Both the position numbers and the translations under genes were made by a program. Positions 20,412 to 29,543 of a DNA stretch of 64,000 nt are shown here, piece by piece. Positions within the stretch are counted from its first letter, which is position 1; each line of letters starts with the position of its first letter. The stretch lies in assembly GCF_021272205.1 (NCBI RefSeq), contig NZ_JAJSDX010000008.1, positions 124,001 through 188,000 of the forward strand, in the 5' to 3' direction. Under the pieces are notes generated by a model. That model had not been told where the DNA came from. It did no database searches and saw nothing but the letters and a program-made list of their open reading frames with translations. This DNA is from Pantoea sp. Mb-10 (GTDB lineage Bacteria; Pseudomonadota; Gammaproteobacteria; Enterobacterales; Enterobacteriaceae).

Positions 20412-21585
20412 AACTGAGCGCACTCAAAGCGTGCCCGGCACGCCGCGCAAACCCACACCGGGCCACCTTTCCCGTTTTAATTTACAGGTGCTGGTCATGC
20501 TCGGCGCCATTGTGCTGATCGCCCTGTTCTTTAGCTGGACGACCGACGGCGCCTGGCTCAGCCCGCGTAACGTCTCGAACCTGCTGCGCCAGACCGCCAT
20601 CACCGGCATTCTGGCGGTAGGCATGGTGTTTGTGATTATTTCCGCCGAAATCGATCTTTCTGTCGGCTCCATGATGGGGCTGCTGGGCGGCGTGGCGGCG
20701 ATCTTTGACGTGTGGCTCGGCTGGCCACTGCCGCTGACCATTGCGGTGACGCTGCTGCTGGGCCTGCTGCTGGGCACCTGGAACGGCTGGTGGGTCGCCT
20801 ACCGCAAAGTACCGTCGTTTATCGTGACGCTCGCCGGCATGCTGGCGTTTCGCGGCATTTTGGTGGGCATCACCGACGGCACCACCGTGGCGCCGACCAG
20901 CCCGGCCATGTCAGAGATTGGTCAGAGTTACTTACCGGGCGGCGTCGGCTTTGGCTTCGGTATCGCCGGCCTGGCGCTGTTTATGCTGTGGCAGTGGCGG
21001 CTGCGGCTGCGCCGTCAGCAGCTCGGCCTGCAGCAGAACGCCGCCAGCGGCGCGGTGGCGCGCCAGGCGATCACCGCCGTTCTGGTGCTGGGCGCCATCT
21101 GGCTGCTGAATGATTACCGCGGCGTGCCAACGCCGGTGCTGCTGCTGGGGCTGCTGCTGCTGGCCGGGATGTTTATGGCAACGCGCACCGCCTTTGGCCG
21201 CCGCATTTATGCGATTGGCGGTAACATCGACGCCGCGCGGCTTTCCGGCATCAACGTGGCGCGCACCAAGCTCGCGGTGTTTGCTATCAACGGCGTGATG
21301 GTGGCGATTGCCGGACTGATTCTCAGCTCCCGCCTCGGTGCGGGTTCGCCCTCCGCCGGGAACATTGCCGAACTGGATGCGATTGCCGCCTGTGTGATCG
21401 GCGGTACCAGCCTGGCGGGTGGCGTGGGCACCGTGGCGGGCGCGGTAATGGGGGCGTTTATCATGGCCTCGCTGGACAACGGTATGAGCATGATGGATGT
21501 GCCCACCTTCTGGCAGTACATCGTTAAAGGGGCCATTTTGCTGTTGGCGGTATGGATGGATACCGCGACGCGCCGCCGGGTGTAA
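20404..21585 (+). CDS. xylH: D-xylose ABC transporter, permease
   Basis: 393 aa, E. coli length; about ten membrane segments of the BPD_transp_2 family, with the coupling motif region [17 protein letters not shown] and the conserved [16 protein letters not shown] near the C terminus. The ATG at 20404 overlaps the xylG stop, which suggests translational coupling; an earlier GTG (20395) is less likely. A cytoplasmic Arg/Gln-rich loop lies in the middle (about residues 195-220), as in E. coli. Confidence 0.97.
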   Translation: MLKTERTQSVPGTPRKPTPGHLSRFNLQVLVMLGAIVLIALFFSWTTDGAWLSPRNVSNLLRQTAITGILAVGMVFVIISAEIDLSVGSMMGLLGGVAAIFDVWLGWPLPLTIAVTLLLGLLLGTWNGWWVAYRKVPSFIVTLAGMLAFRGILVGITDGTTVAPTSPAMSEIGQSYLPGGVGFGFGIAGLALFMLWQWRLRLRRQQLGLQQNAASGAVARQAITAVLVLGAIWLLNDYRGVPTPVLLLGLLLLAGMFMATRTAFGRRIYAIGGNIDAARLSGINVARTKLAVFAINGVMVAIAGLILSSRLGAGSPSAGNIAELDAIAACVIGGTSLAGGVGTVAGAVMGAFIMASLDNGMSMMDVPTFWQYIVKGAILLLAVWMDTATRRRV

Positions 21586-21678
21586 TCGCGGGTGCGATCA
21601 CACTGTGGCGCGAACCATTTCTGCTGTCGCCGCGCGCGTGCTATCCATGGCGCAGTGGGTTGAGAGGAAAGCGCCATC

Positions 21679-22857
21679 ATGCATGAGAAACGTTATCGCA
21701 TTACGCTGCTGTTTAATGCCAACAAAGTGTATGACCGCCAGGTGGTGGAAGGCGTCGGCGAGTATTTGCAGGCGTCGCAAACCGACTGGGACATTTTTAT
21801 TGAAGAGGATTTTCGCTGCCGCGTCGACAATATCCGTGAGTGGCTGGGCGACGGCGTGATTGCCGACTACGACGACCCGGAGATTGAATCACTGCTGGCT
21901 AACGTCCACGTGCCGATTGTCGGCGTCGGCGGCTCTTATCATCAGCCACAGGATTATCCGGCGGTGCACTACATCGCCACCGACAACACCGCGCTGGTGG
22001 AGAGCGCGTTTCTGCATCTGAAAGAGAAAGGCATCCATCGCTTCGCCTTTTATGGCCTGCCTGCCGCCAGCGGCAAGCGCTGGGCGCAGGAGCGCGAGCA
22101 GGCGTTTCGCGAGCTGGTGCGGCGCGAGCGCTATCAGGGCGTGGTCTATCAAGGCATGGAGACCGCGCCGGAAAACTGGCAGCACGCCCAGAACCGCCTG
22201 GCCGACTGGCTGCAAACGCTGCCGCCGCAAACCGGCATTATCGCCGTGACCGACGCGCGCGCGCGCCACCTGCTGCAAGCCTGCGAATACCTGAAAATTC
22301 CGGTGCCGGAAAAGCTGGCGGTGATCGGAATCGATAACGAAGAGCTGACGCGCTACCTGTCGCGCGTGGCGCTCTCTTCCGTGGCGCAGGGCACGCGGCA
22401 GATGGGCTATCAGGCCGCCAAGCTGCTGCACCGCCTGCTGCACAATCCCGCGCTACCGCTGCAGCGCGTGCTGGTGCCGCCGGTCAAAGTGATTGAACGC
22501 CGCTCCACCGACTTCCGCTCGCTGCACGATCCGGCGGTGATTCAGGCGATGCACTACATCCGTTTTAACGCCTGTAAAGGCATTAAGGTCGAGCAGGTGC
22601 TGGATGCCATTGGCCTGTCGCGCTCTAACCTGGAAAAGCGCTTCCGCGATGAAACCGGCGACACCATCCACGCGATGATCCACCGCGAGAAGCTGGAAAA
22701 AGCGCGCGAGCTGCTGGCCTCCTCGTCGCTGAACATCAACGAGATTTCACAAATGTGCGGCTATCCGTCGCTACAATATTTCTATTCGGTGTTTAAGAAA
22801 AGCTATGCCACCACGCCGAAAGAGTATCGGCGCGATCACGTAGGCAACGGGGCGTAA
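21679..22857 (+). CDS. xylR: Xylose operon activator XylR
   Basis: 392 aa, E. coli length. N-terminal LacI-type ligand-binding domain (YRITLLFNANKVYDRQ, then FAFYGLP and AVTDARARHLLQ) that binds D-xylose, followed by a C-terminal AraC-type pair of helix-turn-helix motifs (GLSRSNLEKRFRDE and CGYPSLQYFYSVFKKSY). Activates xylAB and xylFGH. It has its own ribosome binding site 94 nt after xylH and could be co-transcribed with it or use its own promoter. No T-run terminator follows; an inverted repeat lies just after the stop. Confidence 0.97.
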   Translation: MHEKRYRITLLFNANKVYDRQVVEGVGEYLQASQTDWDIFIEEDFRCRVDNIREWLGDGVIADYDDPEIESLLANVHVPIVGVGGSYHQPQDYPAVHYIATDNTALVESAFLHLKEKGIHRFAFYGLPAASGKRWAQEREQAFRELVRRERYQGVVYQGMETAPENWQHAQNRLADWLQTLPPQTGIIAVTDARARHLLQACEYLKIPVPEKLAVIGIDNEELTRYLSRVALSSVAQGTRQMGYQAAKLLHRLLHNPALPLQRVLVPPVKVIERRSTDFRSLHDPAVIQAMHYIRFNACKGIKVEQVLDAIGLSRSNLEKRFRDETGDTIHAMIHREKLEKARELLASSSLNINEISQMCGYPSLQYFYSVFKKSYATTPKEYRRDHVGNGA

Positions 22858-22860
22858 AGG

Positions 22861-22890
22861 CGTTAACGCGGCGGCGAAGCGGCGTTAACG
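22861..22890. repeat. Inverted repeat after xylR
   Basis: CGTTAACGC (22861-22869) and its complement GCGTTAACG (22882-22890) can form a 9-bp stem. It lies between the convergent xylR and hydrolase genes. There is no T-run on either side, so it is at best a Rho-independent-like structure lacking the T-tract. Confidence 0.5.
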
Positions 22891-22906
22891 TGGCATTGCC
22901 CTCACC

Positions 22907-23827
22907 TCACTTCTTCTGCGCCAGATTCGCCTGCCAATCACTGAACAGGGTGATCCAGTTACGCGCCGGGATGTTTTTATTCTGCGCCGTGCCAAAGCCG
23001 TGTCCACCCTGCTGGAACAGATGCATCTCCACGTCCACCTTGTTCTTGCGCAGCGCGGCAAACATGCCGAGTGTGTTTTGTGGGGAAGCGGTGTTGTCGT
23101 TCAGCGCCTGGGCGAGGAACGTCGGTGGCGTCGCGGCGCTGACGCGATCTTCCTGCGAATAACGCGCGATGGTGTCTGGGCTGACATCTTTGCCAAACAT
23201 CGCCGTGCGCGTACCGACGTGCGTAATACCCGGTTTCAGCGACAGCACCGGATAGATCAGCGCGCTGAAATCGGGCCGGGCAGAGACGCTATCCTGCGCA
23301 TCGGCGGCGGGGTAGTTGGCGGCGTTGGGATCGTTACTGAGGTTGGCGGCGAGATACGCACCCGCCGAGAAGCCCATCACGCCAATTTGGTTGGGCGCAA
23401 TGTGGTACTGCGCGGCGTTGCCGCGAATCAGACGCATCGCGCGCTGCACGTCGGCAAAGGCGTGGGTGCGGTTCTCCTCGGTGCCGCCGTGCGGCATGCG
23501 ATAAAGCAGTACGAATGAGGCATAGCCTTTTTGACTCAGCTGCTGCGCCACATCCAGCCCCTCAGCGTCCTGCATAATATAAGAAAAGCCCCCGCCTGGA
23601 ATGATAAGCACGGCGGCGTGATTATTTTTTTCAGCAGCAGGCACGTAAATCATTTCGGGATTATTAACATTTGTAACCGCGCGATTGTTATTATTCGAGC
23701 GCTTACTAAAATTAACGAATTTATTATTACCGGCATTTTCTTTTGGCCAGATCGGAATTTCCTGATTGGCAAAAGCAGCCGGCAGATACAGCGCAACAAC
23801 CAGCGAAAACAGTGTAGAAAACTTCAT
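22907..23827 (-). CDS. Secreted alpha/beta hydrolase, esterase-like
   Basis: 306 aa with a clear Sec signal peptide (basic start, hydrophobic core, cleavage near AFA-N at about residue 21), so periplasmic or exported. Alpha/beta hydrolase fold of the acetyl-xylan esterase/lipase-like type: oxyanion segment IIPGGGFSYI, nucleophile Ser in GFSAGAYLA, and a late His in QGGHGFG; Asp in ALNDNTASP is a candidate acid. The N-terminal ~55 residues after the signal are Asn-rich and AT-rich. It converges with xylR, so a role on acetylated xylose-containing sugars is tempting but only inferred from position. Substrate unknown. Confidence 0.85.
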   Translation of the reverse strand: MKFSTLFSLVVALYLPAAFANQEIPIWPKENAGNNKFVNFSKRSNNNNRAVTNVNNPEMIYVPAAEKNNHAAVLIIPGGGFSYIMQDAEGLDVAQQLSQKGYASFVLLYRMPHGGTEENRTHAFADVQRAMRLIRGNAAQYHIAPNQIGVMGFSAGAYLAANLSNDPNAANYPAADAQDSVSARPDFSALIYPVLSLKPGITHVGTRTAMFGKDVSPDTIARYSQEDRVSAATPPTFLAQALNDNTASPQNTLGMFAALRKNKVDVEMHLFQQGGHGFGTAQNKNIPARNWITLFSDWQANLAQKK

Positions 23828-24087
23828 CTCACGGGCTCCATAACCTGAGTAAAAACAGTGATAAACTGTGAAATTGCGTAAAAAACATTAGCGCCACAAC
23901 ACAATACTTACCCAAGAGATAATGAACAGGCCAAAAAATGTAAACGTATTATTTAACCAGGATAGCAAACTATTATCTTTCCCGGCAGCAATATAATATC
24001 GGACCAGGAAAAATTAGACTTTTCTCATGTTTACGTTAACAAGGCCATATGTTATAAGTAAATTTTAAACTATAAGAATATGTGACC

Positions 24088-25221
24088 ATGGGAATTTACT
24101 GGATCATAAGTCTTAGCCTGACTTTCGTGGCCATCGTCGAAGTCATGTTAAGTAAAAATGAGAACACAGCGCAAATTAGATCGTATGTTTATTTTATTGC
24201 CGTTGTCGTACTTTTTACTTTCGGCGGCATTCGTGGCTTAGGTACCGGCCTTGATGATTTCCAGTATCGCGATTTCTTTGTTCACTTTGTTGATAAAATC
24301 GTTATTGAAGGATTCTGGCGTACCGTCGAAGAGTTCCGCTATGAACCCGGTATTTTCGCCATCGCAGGCTTTACGCGCATCTTCACTGCCAACCCGGATA
24401 TCTTTATCTTTGTGTTCGCGGTCATCGCCGTGGGCGTCAACGCGTGGTATTTCCGCAAGCTGACGCCGCTGCCGATTGTGGCGCTGGCGGTCTATTCTGC
24501 GCACCTGTTCATTAACAAGGACATGAACCAGATCCGCTTTGGCTTGTGCTCCGCCTTCCTGATGGGCTTTGTTTACCATATGTCGCGGCGCAGTAAGTCC
24601 GGCATGTTCACCACTTTTATACTCTCCTTTATCAGCCACGCCACGGCCATTGTCGCGATTTTGATTCCGCTGGCGATGATTGTCAGAAAGAATAAGTACA
24701 TCCCGATCGCTATCGTGCTGGTCAGCTTGCCGCTGGCCTTTATGGGCAGTTCGGCGCTGATTGCCCTGGTCTCCAGCCATCTGGGCGGGCTGGGCGACCG
24801 CGCCATGGGTTACGCCAATCAGGATTCGGCGCAGGAACAGGGTATCGTTACGCTGTCCAACCTGAAGAACATCGGCTTCGTGTTTATTTTTAGCTTTATG
24901 CTGCTAGCCGATAAAATTAAAAATGCCGATCCGGTTAAATTCAATACCTATTATATTATGGTTATCACTTTCGCCATTGGTGCGGGCTTAAGGATGGCGC
25001 TACAGGATTACGCGTCGGGTGGTCGTCTTGCGAACTATTTATTACAGGTGGAACCGGTGCTGATTTCCCTGTGTATTTGGGAAACCAAAAAGGTGAAAAA
25101 AATGGCTGCCGTTGCGGTTACCATTTTAATGGTGCTTTATTACCTCTACTACAACACCGTCGCCAGCAAACAATCGATCACCGGCTACGAGGTTTCGCAA
25201 ACCTTTAAAATGTTCAACTAA
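24088..25221 (+). CDS. EpsG-like polysaccharide polymerase (Wzy-type)
   Basis: 377 aa, polytopic membrane protein (about 9-10 hydrophobic segments) of the EpsG family of O-antigen/exopolysaccharide polymerases. Typical features are the early GGIRGLGTGLDDFQYRDFF stretch after the second segment and FINKDMNQIRFGLCSAFL mid-protein. The start ATG at 24088 is preceded by an AT-rich leader with no strong Shine-Dalgarno. No glycosyltransferase, flippase or chain-length genes are nearby, so it would be an orphan polymerase acting with a locus elsewhere. The gene begins AT-rich and becomes GC-rich. It has its own terminator, then a membrane acyltransferase gene on the same strand. Confidence 0.82.
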   Translation: MGIYWIISLSLTFVAIVEVMLSKNENTAQIRSYVYFIAVVVLFTFGGIRGLGTGLDDFQYRDFFVHFVDKIVIEGFWRTVEEFRYEPGIFAIAGFTRIFTANPDIFIFVFAVIAVGVNAWYFRKLTPLPIVALAVYSAHLFINKDMNQIRFGLCSAFLMGFVYHMSRRSKSGMFTTFILSFISHATAIVAILIPLAMIVRKNKYIPIAIVLVSLPLAFMGSSALIALVSSHLGGLGDRAMGYANQDSAQEQGIVTLSNLKNIGFVFIFSFMLLADKIKNADPVKFNTYYIMVITFAIGAGLRMALQDYASGGRLANYLLQVEPVLISLCIWETKKVKKMAAVAVTILMVLYYLYYNTVASKQSITGYEVSQTFKMFN

Positions 25222-25228
25222 ATGCCAG

Positions 25229-25256
25229 AGCGCTAACGTCAGTTAGCGCTTTTTTA
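25229..25256 (+). terminator. Terminator after the EpsG-like gene
   Basis: 9-bp perfect stem AGCGCTAAC/GTTAGCGCT, 4-nt loop, then six Ts. It separates the EpsG-like gene from the acyltransferase, so the two are separate transcripts. Confidence 0.93.
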
Positions 25257-25454
25257 TTTCTAAGATAAGACTGATAGATCCCTGAGGAAAGTCTGAATAT
25301 CTTGAGTGCCCGGTGCATTGCTTGATTTTTGATATCGGAGCACATCTAATAGGTGGACATCTGCCTCCGCAGTTGCTCAGAATATTCCTAACGCCGACGT
25401 AAAGTCTTTTACGGCTTTCCCTGGTGACTCGTCACTCATTGAAAGAATGCTAAC

Positions 25455-26492
25455 ATGAACGAAAAAAATAATTTTGATATCGTCCGATTCTCGCTCGCCT
25501 TTATCGTCATGCTGGTGCATGCCGCCGAAGTGACGAGAAACGCTGATATTCGCTTTTTGGCACACTTTCTCAATAGTGATTTCGCTGTAAAAGGATTTTT
25601 CGCAATAAGCGGATTTCTTATTGCAAAAAGTTACTTAAGAAGTAAATCGCTTAAATCTTATTTTATTAAGCGTGCGCAGCGTATTTTGCCCGCCTATATA
25701 TTCGTCATTATTCTTTGTTTTGTCATTGGCATGTGTTTAACCACCCTGCCGCTGATGGACTTCCTGAAACATAAAGAGACCATCAAGTACCTGATCGCCA
25801 ACTTCTCGTTCCTGAACTTCATTCAGGCATCGCTGCCCGGCGTGTTTACCGATAACCCCAACCAGCCGCTGGACGGCTCACTGTGGACCATCAAAGCCGA
25901 GCTGACGCTCTATGTGCTGCTGCCGTTTGTCGTGCCGATGCTGAAGAAGAGCCCGCTGAAAGTGTGGGGCGCCATCTACGTTATCGCCTGCGCCTGGTTC
26001 TTCTACTTCACCATGGTCTACACCGGTGCGAAAGCCGATACGCTGGCTAAGCAGTTTGTGTCGCTCTCGTCCTACTTCTTCTTCGGCAGCCTGCTGGCAG
26101 TGCATCAGCCCGCGTTTGAGCGCCTGAAAGAGATCGCCATTGTGTCGCTGGTGGTGTTCTTGCTGTTTAAAAATACCGATTACGCCTTTGTGATTGAGCC
26201 GGTTGCCTTCTCGTCAGTGGTGATCTTGTTCTGCACCAATCTGTGCAAAGAGATTAAAATCAGCCAGTACGGCGACCTCTCTTATGGCATGTACCTGTAT
26301 CACTGGCCGATTATTCAGGTGCTGCAACATTTTGGCGTGTTCGACGCCAATGCGTTCCTGGGCCTGGGGCTGACGATTGCAATCACGCTGGCGCTGGCTT
26401 ACACCTCGTGGAACCTGCTGGAGAGTCGCTTCCTGAAGCGCACGCACCATGCGCAGCCGTCGATTGCGCCGCCGACCGCCGCACGCGACTAA
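25455..26492 (+). CDS. Membrane acyltransferase, family 3
   Basis: 345 aa integral membrane O-acyltransferase (Acyl_transf_3/OafA-like), with about ten hydrophobic segments. The N-terminal signature FDIVRFSLAFIVMLVHAAE holds the family Arg and His; FFAISGFLIAKSYLRS, then SLWTIKAELTLYVLLPF and GDLSYGMYLYHWPIIQ are typical. Such enzymes acetylate O-antigen, exopolysaccharide or other glycans. It differs from WecH in this window. The 233-nt leader and first ~100 codons are AT-rich, the rest GC-rich. It has no adjacent glycan locus apart from the EpsG-like gene. The exact substrate is unknown. Confidence 0.88.
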   Translation: MNEKNNFDIVRFSLAFIVMLVHAAEVTRNADIRFLAHFLNSDFAVKGFFAISGFLIAKSYLRSKSLKSYFIKRAQRILPAYIFVIILCFVIGMCLTTLPLMDFLKHKETIKYLIANFSFLNFIQASLPGVFTDNPNQPLDGSLWTIKAELTLYVLLPFVVPMLKKSPLKVWGAIYVIACAWFFYFTMVYTGAKADTLAKQFVSLSSYFFFGSLLAVHQPAFERLKEIAIVSLVVFLLFKNTDYAFVIEPVAFSSVVILFCTNLCKEIKISQYGDLSYGMYLYHWPIIQVLQHFGVFDANAFLGLGLTIAITLALAYTSWNLLESRFLKRTHHAQPSIAPPTAARD

Positions 26493-26503
26493 CGCACACA
26501 CTG

Positions 26504-26530
26504 AGCCCCCCGGAAACAGGGGGCTTTTTA
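26504..26530. terminator. Terminator between acyltransferase and LacI genes
   Basis: 7-bp GC-rich stem AGCCCCC/GGGGGCT with an 8-nt loop (CGGAAACA), then five Ts on the plus strand. It lies in the 40-nt gap between convergent genes; the plus-strand gene is the better client. Confidence 0.85.
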
Positions 26531-26532
26531 TT

Positions 26533-27522
26533 TTAGATGGTGGCGCCCATCGAGAGCTGATAGTGCAGATTGACCTGCTCAATGGTGGGCTGCTGATGCA
26601 GCTTTTTCAGCACAATCTCCGTGGCGATTTTGCCCATTTCAAAGCGCGGCGTAATCACGCTGGCCAGGCGCGGCGTCGTGACCTGGCCGATGTCCAATCC
26701 GTGAAAACCGGCGATCGCCATAGACTGCGGCACGGCGATGCCCGCCGCCTGACACTCCTGTAACACCCCTACCGCTAAATCGTCATTGGTGCAGAGAATG
26801 GCATCCATATCCGGATAGAGCTGACGCGCCAGCGTCATCATGCCGGTGCCGATGGACACCGAAGAGACTTTATTGGGCACGATGCGGCCTGCGGGCAAGC
26901 CCGCGGCCTGTACGGCGTCACAATAGCCCGCGTAGCGCTGCTCATCGCGCCGATCGGACATTGAGCCAAAATAGATGACCCGCTGCTTGCCGCTGGCCAA
27001 CAGCAGCTGCGTCATATCAAATCCCGCGCGGTAGTTATCAAAGCCGACGTTGATACGCCCGCGGTTCTCCGTTAACCCCATCACTTCTGCCACGGGAATG
27101 GCTGCGGCATTCAGGTACTTTTCCGCCCGCAGCGTATGCGCTGACTCGGTGAGAATCAGCGCTTTTACGTTAAATGCCAGCACGGTGGCGATCTGCTCCT
27201 CCTCGCGCTGCGCGTTGTAGTCGTAATTCACCACCAGCGTCTGGTAGCCGTGTGCGCTGGTCACCGATTCGATACCCGCCAACAGGTCAGCGAAAATTTG
27301 GTTATTAAACGAGGGGATCAGCACCCCAATTCGCGGCTGCGGCTGGGGAGGACTGGCGGTGCTGAGATCGGCCACGTAGCCAATCTCAGCGATAACGCTG
27401 GCGATGCGCTCGGCGGTTTCACGTTTGACCTTTTCCGGGGTGCGCAAATAGCGGCTTACCGTCATTTTGGTCACGCCCGCCAGGGTGGCAATGTCGTCGA
27501 GAGTAATGCGCTGCGTTTTCAC
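26533..27522 (-). CDS. LacI family regulator, IdnR/GntR-like
   Basis: 329 aa. N-terminal LacI helix-turn-helix in ITLDDIATLAGVTKMTVSRYL, hinge region, then a periplasmic-binding-like sensor. Closest recalled relatives are E. coli IdnR and GntR, sharing GVTKMTVSRY, GVLIPSFNNQIFADLLAGIE, VNYDYN, RDEQRYAGYCDA and ASVITPRFE; these respond to gluconate or 5-ketogluconate. No gluconate or idonate genes lie next to it, so its targets must be elsewhere. It is separated by 75 nt from the ROK gene upstream and on the same strand. Confidence 0.88.
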   Translation of the reverse strand: MKTQRITLDDIATLAGVTKMTVSRYLRTPEKVKRETAERIASVIAEIGYVADLSTASPPQPQPRIGVLIPSFNNQIFADLLAGIESVTSAHGYQTLVVNYDYNAQREEEQIATVLAFNVKALILTESAHTLRAEKYLNAAAIPVAEVMGLTENRGRINVGFDNYRAGFDMTQLLLASGKQRVIYFGSMSDRRDEQRYAGYCDAVQAAGLPAGRIVPNKVSSVSIGTGMMTLARQLYPDMDAILCTNDDLAVGVLQECQAAGIAVPQSMAIAGFHGLDIGQVTTPRLASVITPRFEMGKIATEIVLKKLHQQPTIEQVNLHYQLSMGATI

Positions 27523-27597
27523 GGCGGTATCCGCAAAGAAGGCCTGTAATCAACGTATTATGCCCGGCGCGGCCTGAAAAATGAAACGGCACCCTCG

Positions 27598-28731
27598 TCA
27601 GGCTTCGGTTTTTTCATACTGCGTAATCACTGCCAGCGCCAGGCCATTGGCCGGATCGATACGCTCGGGCAAAAAGTGCAGCGCGGTATGGTTGAAGGTA
27701 TAAGCCAACGTGCTGGCGCGCGCGGCATCGCGCACCGCCTGAGTAAAAGCCGGATAGGCATTCCACGGGCCATCCACGATGATGCTGGTCGGATTCATCA
27801 GCTGCATCACCTGACTCAACGCTTGCCCTAAGTGACTGCCCGCAGTCTGCATCACGTCCTGCACGATGGCGGGCGCGGAGTCGAGGTTGCGCAGCGTCAG
27901 CCCCGCTTTGCGCTTACCCAGCTGCTGGCGAATGGCCGGCAGGCTGAGCAGCGTTTCCAGACAGCCATGCAGGCCACAGTCACAGCGCAGTCCGTTCGGC
28001 TGCGCCTGCATATGCCCAATCTCGCCAGCGGTCCAGCTACTGCCGGTCAACACTGAGCCTTGCTCCACCAGCGCCCCGCCCAGCCCTTCCCCAATGCGCA
28101 AATAAAAGTGGCTGTGGGATTGCCGCAGGCCACGTTGCTGCACCGCCAGCAGCGCCGCCGCTTTGACGTTATTCATCACGTAGAGCGGCAGCGGTACGGC
28201 ATTGCGCAGCGGCGTGAGCACATCCACTTCCTGCCAACCGAGCTGGGCGGAAAAGTGTACCCGACCGCGCTGCGGGTCGATGATCCCGGGAAAGCCCACC
28301 CCAATCCCCAGCAGCTCTGGATGGGCTGCGTGCAGCGTCTGGCACACTTCTTTCAACTCATGCATCAGCGCGTGCGGGTCGCGCGTATCGGTTTGCCAGG
28401 TCTGTTCAGCGAGCACCTGAGAAAAGTAGTCGGCCACCCGCCAATGCACGGCGTTGCGTTCCACCATGATACCGACGGTTTTCAGCTTTTCTGGTCGCAG
28501 GGCGATCTCGATTTTGGGGCGTCCCGCCGCTGCCACGCTCACCGGGCCCAGCGCCTGGATCAGGCCCTGCGCCAGCAAATCGTCCACAATCAGCGAGACG
28601 GTATTCTTGTTCAGATCGAGCGCCAGCGCCAGATCCTGGCGGGAGGTGATGCGGGCGGTGCGCAGCTGTGCCATCACCCGCTTGAGGTTGTTGAGTCGGA
28701 GTAATGCAGGGCCTTTGCCGGCTGTTCTCAT
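27598..28731 (-). CDS. ROK family transcriptional regulator (NagC/XylR type)
   Basis: 377 aa. N-terminal winged helix (RITSRQDLALALDLNKNTVSLIVDDLL, residues ~27-53), then an actin-like ROK domain with LGIGVGFPGIID, GEIGHMQAQ and the zinc-binding RCDCGLHGCLE motif intact. Such proteins repress or activate sugar and amino-sugar genes. A perfect inverted repeat TGCAAA-N9-TTTGCA lies 12 nt upstream of the start and may be an autoregulatory site. No sugar gene adjoins; the next gene upstream is dnaC, on the same strand. Ligand not predictable. Confidence 0.88.
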   Translation of the reverse strand: MRTAGKGPALLRLNNLKRVMAQLRTARITSRQDLALALDLNKNTVSLIVDDLLAQGLIQALGPVSVAAAGRPKIEIALRPEKLKTVGIMVERNAVHWRVADYFSQVLAEQTWQTDTRDPHALMHELKEVCQTLHAAHPELLGIGVGFPGIIDPQRGRVHFSAQLGWQEVDVLTPLRNAVPLPLYVMNNVKAAALLAVQQRGLRQSHSHFYLRIGEGLGGALVEQGSVLTGSSWTAGEIGHMQAQPNGLRCDCGLHGCLETLLSLPAIRQQLGKRKAGLTLRNLDSAPAIVQDVMQTAGSHLGQALSQVMQLMNPTSIIVDGPWNAYPAFTQAVRDAARASTLAYTFNHTALHFLPERIDPANGLALAVITQYEKTEA

Positions 28732-28743
28732 CGCGCGCTCATC

Positions 28744-28764
28744 TGCAAATGATTGACGTTTGCA
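28744..28764. promoter_or_regulatory. Inverted repeat upstream of the ROK gene
   Basis: TGCAAA (28744-28749), 9-nt spacer, TTTGCA (28759-28764). It ends 13 nt before the start codon, a position that suits an autorepressor operator. Assignment is inference. Confidence 0.4.
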
Positions 28765-28802
28765 GTGTAGCAGTCAGCGCGAATCAGCAGACGTCGTCTG
28801 AG

Positions 28803-29543
28803 CTAATATTCGTCGCCGCGCACGCGGCTGCGGTAACTATCCCAATCAAAGCGCACCCACAGACTCTTGCCCAATCGCATGCGGTCCATCACGCGTTCGC
28901 CCAGCAGCGCATTCATGCCCGCCGGATCGAGGTTAGACAGCATCCCGGTAGGCCGTTTAGATGACGAGCGGCGATCAACAATTTGGTTGATGATCACTTT
29001 TTCATAGCGCGACTCGCTCTGCATGCCGATCTCATCGATCACCAGCAGATCCACCAGACTCAGATCCTGCAGCAGACGCTCCTCAGTGAGATCGCTGCCG
29101 CCGCTGAAGGTGCCTTTCATACTCGACATCAGGTCGGCAACCGTCACAATCAACACGCTTTTGCCGCGCAGAATCAGATCATTGCCTATGGCCGCGGCCA
29201 AATGGTTTTTACCGGTGCCAGGGCGGCCTGAAAACACAAAGCTGGCGATGCTGTTTTCAAATTCGGCGGCATATTCCCGCGCCAGCGCCAGCGCTTTGCG
29301 CTGGCCGTCATTCTCCACGCGGTAATTGTCGAACGAGCAGTTCATGTGCAGCTCGCGGATACCGGAGCGCCCCATAATGCGCTGCATCTTCATGGCGCGA
29401 TTTTCACGCACAATCGCTTCCGAGCGCAGTCGACCCTGCTCCTGATTCCAGGCCAGCAGTTCCGCGCCGTTTTTAAATTTCGGCTGCACATCGGACGGCA
29501 TCATTTTTTTCAGGCGACTGAAAAGATCGTTCGGCGTTTTCAT
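28803..29543 (-). CDS. dnaC: DNA replication protein DnaC (helicase loader)
   Basis: 246 aa (E. coli 245). AAA+ ATPase that loads DnaB helicase at oriC and, with DnaT and PriA, at stalled forks. Walker A SGRPGTGKNHLAAA, Walker B LLVIDEIGMQ, sensor/box VII region RPTGMLSN and the C-terminal GERVMDRMRLG are all intact, as is the N-terminal DnaB-binding segment. Its ATG overlaps the dnaT stop (TAATG), so the two are translationally coupled. In E. coli dnaTC lies far away, near opgB and yjjA; here it sits among accessory genes next to yhjY and tag. Confidence 0.97.
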   Translation of the reverse strand: MKTPNDLFSRLKKMMPSDVQPKFKNGAELLAWNQEQGRLRSEAIVRENRAMKMQRIMGRSGIRELHMNCSFDNYRVENDGQRKALALAREYAAEFENSIASFVFSGRPGTGKNHLAAAIGNDLILRGKSVLIVTVADLMSSMKGTFSGGSDLTEERLLQDLSLVDLLVIDEIGMQSESRYEKVIINQIVDRRSSSKRPTGMLSNLDPAGMNALLGERVMDRMRLGKSLWVRFDWDSYRSRVRGDEY

